This document shows, one piece after another, positions 13,247-16,181 of a stretch of 16,181 nucleotides of DNA. This DNA comes from Cellvibrionales bacterium UBA3090 (lineage in GTDB: Bacteria > Pseudomonadota > Gammaproteobacteria > Pseudomonadales > Porticoccaceae), in contig DFBC01000032.1 in NCBI GenBank assembly GCA_002367235.1, positions 1 through 16,181 on the forward strand, written 5' to 3'. Under the pieces are notes generated by a model that did no database searches, was not told where the DNA came from, and saw only the letters and a list, made by a program, of their open reading frames with translations. Position numbers and translations under genes: made by a program. Each line of letters starts with the position of its first letter. The stretch's first letter is position 1.

Positions 13247-13542
13247 TGGTGCATATTCAATCTCTCTCGATCCGTATTGCTCTTGTATTTTGGGCTGGAT
13301 CTATGTTCTGGGGACTCTTCCAGGTGCCTTGGCCCACTACTTCTCCATCCGCTATTGTTTTCCTTGTCTTCTTGGCAGTAATTGTTGAAACGCCGTTAGA
13401 TACCACAGTAGGTTCAACGCGCGTAACTGGCATCTATTTTAGGCATCAGTCAAAACTCAACTCCGGCAATTATCCAGTATTATTGTACAGCCGAGAGAAG
13501 GATAAAACCGCAAATATTGGCATGATTGAAATATCCAATTGA
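13246..13542 (+). CDS. Small membrane protein, function unknown
   Basis: The ATG at 13246 shares a base with the stop of the fusion gene (TGATG), and AGGTGG lies 8 bases upstream, so translation is plausible. The 98-residue product starts MVHIQSLSIRIALVFWAG and has two hydrophobic stretches (about 8-27 and 34-49) followed by a polar tail of about 50 residues. I recognise no family. It may be a small accessory membrane protein of the locus or the rewritten start of a gene broken by the downstream rearrangement; the region immediately after it is full of gene remnants. No terminator hairpin is evident after its stop. Confidence 0.5.
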   Translation: MVHIQSLSIRIALVFWAGSMFWGLFQVPWPTTSPSAIVFLVFLAVIVETPLDTTVGSTRVTGIYFRHQSKLNSGNYPVLLYSREKDKTANIGMIEISN

Positions 13543-13588
13543 TTTAATTTCTCCTAACACCGTCATTTCTCACTAGGGACTTTCAGCT

Positions 13589-13636
13589 ATGAAAATTTTA
13601 TGCGCAGTTGGCACACGCCCCGAAGCCACAAAAAAG
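13589..13636 (+). pseudogene. wecB: 5' remnant of a second UDP-GlcNAc 2-epimerase gene (wecB)
   Basis: ATG 13589 opens a frame reading MKILCAVGTRPEATKK, the N-terminus of WecB (intact copies read MK.L.VVGTRPEAIKMAP). Resemblance stops at about codon 16, and the frame closes at a TGA at 13679-13681 after 30 codons. AGGGA at 13574-13578 is a plausible ribosome binding site. The DNA differs clearly from the intact wecB at 13908 (MNKKKVLSVVGTRPEAIKMAP), so it is a divergent homologue and not a fresh local duplication. Confidence 0.75.
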
Positions 13637-13671
13637 GAAACAGTGTTAATCAGTGAAATTATAAGTTTACT

Positions 13672-13911
13672 ATGGACTTGAAAGAAGCCGAAATATTAGG
13701 CGATTTTGCAAATGATCATTAGTATTATCGATCAAAAGCACGAGCCCTAACAAAATATTTGGAATTCGTTTCGTATAGTAGAATACTTGATGTTGGTACT
13801 GGTTCTGGATATTTTTCAAAATATTTATTAACTAATACCGATGCTGCTGAAGTAATGTGTGTAGATGTTGGTTATCAAAAAGCGCGAACTGAAACAATAA
13901 ATAGTAAATGA
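13672..13911 (+). pseudogene. Amber-interrupted, 3'-truncated SAM methyltransferase remnant
   Basis: From ATG 13672 the frame reads MDLKEAEILGDFANDH, then TAG (13720-13722), then YYRSKARALTKYLEF and the SAM motif RILDVGTGSGYFSKYLL, ending at a TGA that overlaps the wecB start as ATGA. Polysaccharide-locus methyltransferases of this type usually read HWYYRSKA here, so TAG is most simply TGG (Trp) mutated by one base. Only about 79 codons of a gene normally some 200-300 long remain; the rest is gone. GC is low (21/60 at 13741-13800, 18/60 at 13801-13860) against 30/60 in wecB at 14521-14580. The region may still be transcribed as the leader of wecB. Not expected to give an active enzyme unless the amber codon is read through, and even then it lacks most of the fold. 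Confidence 0.8.
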
Positions 13912-15011
13912 ATAAAAAGAAAGTGCTTAGTGTAGTGGGAACGCGTCCTGAAGCCATCAAAATGGCTCCAGTGATTTTGGCTTTGAAAAATGAACAGTGG
14001 GCAGAAGTCCGTGTCCTGGCCACTGCCCAACATCGCCAAATGCTTGATCAGGTTCTTGAGGTTTTTGATATCGAGCCTGATATCGACCTGGATATAATGC
14101 GTCCCAATCAGGCACTGACAACGCTAACGGCCAGGCTGTTGCTAGATCTGGATGATGTGCTTCAGGCAGAAAAATCGGACATCGTTCTAGTACAAGGTGA
14201 TACCACTACGGTGATGACCGTGGCGTTGGCCTGCTTTTACCACCGAATCCCCGTCGGTCATGTCGAGGCTGGTTTGCGCACAGGGAACATGCAGAATCCT
14301 TTCCCGGAAGAAGCCAACCGTGTCATTGCTGGTCGACTGGCACGTTGGCACTTCGCACCCACGGAGAGTTCGCGCCAAAACTTACTGCATGAAGGAATCG
14401 CAGATGAGAATATCGTGGTTACCGGTAATACCGTGATCGACGCGTTGTGGATGACCGTAGCCAAGGATCTGGATCTTGGCATTGAACTTGATCCAGAGAA
14501 GCGTCTTGTCCTGATCACCTCCCATCGCCGTGAAAATTTTGGTGAACCGTTCCGCAATATCTGTCGGGCACTGCATACATTGGCGACGCGCAACCCGGAT
14601 GTTCAGTTCCTGTATCCAGTACACCCAAACCCAAATGTGAAGGATGTCGCCCACGAGATGTTGGGTGACTACCAGAATATTCATCTTTGTGAGCCACTTG
14701 ACTACGCTCCGTTTGTTGCGGCGATGAAGCGGTCGTATCTGATCATTAGTGATTCTGGGGGGGTGCAGGAAGAGGCCCCTGCTTTGGGTAAACCAGTGCT
14801 GGTATTGCGGGATGAAACCGAACGGCCCGAGGCGGTCGAGCAAGGAGTTGTCAAGCTGGTTGGCCCCAATTACGATCGAATTGTCGAAGAGGCGCAGCGT
14901 CTGCTGGACGATGAGTCTGCATACCGTGCAATGGCGCGAGGGGTTTCCCCATATGGCGATGGTCATAGCGCGGAGCGCATTGTGAAGGTATTGCGTGAGC
15001 ACTTTGTCTGA
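13908..15011 (+). CDS. wecB: UDP-N-acetylglucosamine 2-epimerase, non-hydrolysing
   Basis: This 367-residue WecB/MnaA protein interconverts UDP-GlcNAc and UDP-ManNAc in the cytoplasm. Motifs in order are GTRPEAIKMAPV (11-22), QGDTTT with D98 (96-101), HVEAGLRTGN (118-127), NPFPEEANR with E134/E135 (130-138), TSHRREN (204-210) and SDSGGVQEEAPALGKP (281-296). All known catalytic positions of the family seem present and the length is standard. The product would feed ManNAc or ManNAcA residues; no wecC dehydrogenase is in the window. Its start overlaps the TGA closing the methyltransferase remnant frame, and its TGA overlaps the next ATG (TGATG), so it is the first intact gene of a rearranged operon segment. 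A seven-G tract at 14757-14763 encodes the conserved GGV of SGGVQEE. No promoter is obvious directly upstream. Confidence 0.95.
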   Translation: MNKKKVLSVVGTRPEAIKMAPVILALKNEQWAEVRVLATAQHRQMLDQVLEVFDIEPDIDLDIMRPNQALTTLTARLLLDLDDVLQAEKSDIVLVQGDTTTVMTVALACFYHRIPVGHVEAGLRTGNMQNPFPEEANRVIAGRLARWHFAPTESSRQNLLHEGIADENIVVTGNTVIDALWMTVAKDLDLGIELDPEKRLVLITSHRRENFGEPFRNICRALHTLATRNPDVQFLYPVHPNPNVKDVAHEMLGDYQNIHLCEPLDYAPFVAAMKRSYLIISDSGGVQEEAPALGKPVLVLRDETERPEAVEQGVVKLVGPNYDRIVEEAQRLLDDESAYRAMARGVSPYGDGHSAERIVKVLREHFV

Positions 15012-16126
15012 TGCGGTTGGTGTATCTCTCCCCTGTACCTTGGGCCAGTTTTTCTCAACGACCACACAAGTTTGTGGAGTGGTTCCGTGCCAGGCACGGG
15101 GGGAAGGTTATCTGGGTTGATCCCTACCCAACGCGATTTCCGGTGCTGGCAGATTTTTGGCGCGCAAAAGCCGAGGAAAGGATTACGACAAAGCTCGCGA
15201 AAAAAGGGAATACACCAGCGGGGCTAACCGTCCTTCGCCCACGTTCGCTGCCGATTGAGCCGTTGCCCTGCGCCGGTGTGCTTAATCGCTTGCTCTGGAG
15301 TGATGTATTGCAGGCAATTGACGAGTTTGTTGAGGAAGGTGAATGTCTGCTCGGTATTGGCAAACCCTCCGAGCTGGCGTTGCAGGTGCTTGCTCGACAT
15401 TCTGCTATTCCTTCTCTTTACGATGCCATGGATGATTTTCCGGCGTTTTACCGAGGATTGTCGCGGGCGGCGATGATGAAGAGGGAACGGAAGGTCGCTT
15501 CTCGGGTTTATAGGATTACGGTTTCGTCTACAGCGTTGGCTGATCGGTTCGCCACCTATCACTCAAAACTTGCTATTGCGCTTAATGCATGCGCGGTTGA
15601 AAACCTTCCGCCCATCAATGCGATGACTAAATGGTCGGAGAGGCCTGTTCTCGGCTATGTCGGCACGATTGGTCACTGGTTTGACTGGCGTTTGGTATAT
15701 GCCTTGGCGGAGGTAAATCCATCCATGTGCATCCGCCTGATTGGTCCCGCATATATCACCCCCCCAGAACCTGTGCCACGCAACATAGAGTTGTTACCTG
15801 CTTGTGATCACGCGACTGCAATCAGGGCTATGCATGAATTTTCGGTCGGATTGATTCCCTTTAAGTGTATAGACCTCACTGCGTCGGTCGATCCAATCAA
15901 ATACTACGAGTATCGGGCTCTAGGCTTGCCCGTTCTTTCCTCGCGTTTTGGAGAGATGGCCTTGCGGGAAGTTGAACCGAGCGTCTATCTGCTGGACGAG
16001 CACGTGGACCTAGCTGTCGCAGTAAGTGAGGCGCTAGCCTATAAAGCCGATATCGATAAAATTCAAAAATTCAGAGATCGAAATTCATGGGAGGCGCGTT
16101 TTGCAGCAGCTGGCATCCTCCCATGA
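15011..16126 (+). CDS. GT-B glycosyltransferase (GT4-like)
   Basis: The 371-residue product starts MRLVYLSPVPWASFSQRPHKF, placing the QRPH motif near residue 19 in the N-terminal Rossmann domain. It continues with YDAMDDFPAFYRG, SRVYRITVSSTALAD, LGYVGTIGHWFDW, GLIPFKCIDLTASVDPIKYYEY and a GLPVL loop, the donor-site half of a GT-B fold (about residues 195-330). There is no signal peptide or membrane span, so it probably acts at the cytoplasmic face of the membrane. It shares a long series of motifs with the GT-B domain of the fusion protein at 9413-13246 (YDCMDHHEGF, IGYYGAIAEWFD, LPFKIVPLTMATNPVKVYEY). Its ATG overlaps the wecB stop by one base. A C7 tract (15759-15765) and a G6 tract (15098-15103) lie in the gene. 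Donor and linkage unknown. Confidence 0.85.
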   Translation: MRLVYLSPVPWASFSQRPHKFVEWFRARHGGKVIWVDPYPTRFPVLADFWRAKAEERITTKLAKKGNTPAGLTVLRPRSLPIEPLPCAGVLNRLLWSDVLQAIDEFVEEGECLLGIGKPSELALQVLARHSAIPSLYDAMDDFPAFYRGLSRAAMMKRERKVASRVYRITVSSTALADRFATYHSKLAIALNACAVENLPPINAMTKWSERPVLGYVGTIGHWFDWRLVYALAEVNPSMCIRLIGPAYITPPEPVPRNIELLPACDHATAIRAMHEFSVGLIPFKCIDLTASVDPIKYYEYRALGLPVLSSRFGEMALREVEPSVYLLDEHVDLAVAVSEALAYKADIDKIQKFRDRNSWEARFAAAGILP

Positions 16127-16136
16127 CTGGAAGGAT

Positions 16137-16173
16137 TAATTGCGTAATTGCGAGGCGTAATTGCGTAATTGCG
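16137..16173. repeat. Octamer repeat TAATTGCG, four copies in two pairs
   Basis: TAATTGCG occurs at 16137-16144, 16145-16152, 16158-16165 and 16166-16173. The two adjacent pairs are separated by AGGCG. The array begins 11 bases after the last glycosyltransferase stop and may continue beyond the window. Its unit is not related to the minus-strand heptamers. Confidence 0.85.
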
Positions 16174-16181
16174 GGACGTTA

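Noticed and set aside
14382..15065. Minus-strand open frame of 227 codons opposite wecB
   Set aside because: wecB on the plus strand is full length with all motifs. The antisense frame has no domain features and crosses the wecB end.
16137..16181. CRISPR-like array at the right edge
   Set aside because: Units of 8 bases with no or 5-base spacing are far too short for CRISPR repeats and spacers; a simple tandem repeat explains it.

Overview
The window is a surface-polysaccharide (O-antigen or capsule-like) locus from a Gram-negative bacterium. The Wzm/Wzt-type ABC exporter, UDP-GlcNAc 2-epimerase, several glycosyltransferases and modifying enzymes all point to this. A proteobacterium (beta or gamma) is the most natural reading, but nothing here fixes the species. 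No rRNA, tRNA, transposase or CRISPR array was seen.

Layout. (1) Positions 1-1990, minus strand: the end of one polysaccharide operon, with the 3' remnant of a lost glycosyltransferase (1844-1987), an intact GT2 glycosyltransferase, an atypical SDR 'epimerase' and perhaps the first codons of a further gene. Arrays of 7-nt repeats sit exactly at two of these gene junctions. (2) Positions 2016-3548: an insert unrelated to sugar metabolism. It holds an AbrB-type antitoxin and PIN-domain toxin pair with a clear promoter and operator, a divergent small coiled-coil membrane protein whose promoter predicts a nearly leaderless mRNA, and about 370 bp of palindromic, gene-free DNA. The genes on both sides (the GT2 remnant and rfbC) have lost their 5' ends facing this insert. 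(3) Positions 3549-13542, plus strand: a tightly packed, largely overlapping operon of 5'-truncated rfbC, wzm, wzt with an extended C-terminal domain, a PAPS-type sulfotransferase, a SAM methyltransferase, a carbamoyltransferase, a 1277-residue protein fusing methyltransferase, GT-B, GT-A and methyltransferase domains, and a small membrane protein. (4) Positions 13543-13907: a graveyard with the first codons of a second wecB and an amber-interrupted, 3'-truncated methyltransferase. (5) Positions 13908-16126: intact wecB and a GT-B glycosyltransferase related to the GT-B domain of the large fusion protein. The window ends in an octamer repeat array.

How the genes could work together: WecB supplies UDP-ManNAc, the glycosyltransferases build a chain, and methyl, sulfate and carbamoyl groups are added. 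Wzm/Wzt exports the product, and the Wzt C-terminal domain is the natural candidate for recognising a modified chain end. This combined role is inference. The gene families are well supported by motifs, while substrates and linkages cannot be read from sequence. The locus shows repeated remodelling: four gene remnants, a GC drop across the wzt 3' half and the sulfotransferase, and several 7-base G or C tracts inside genes.
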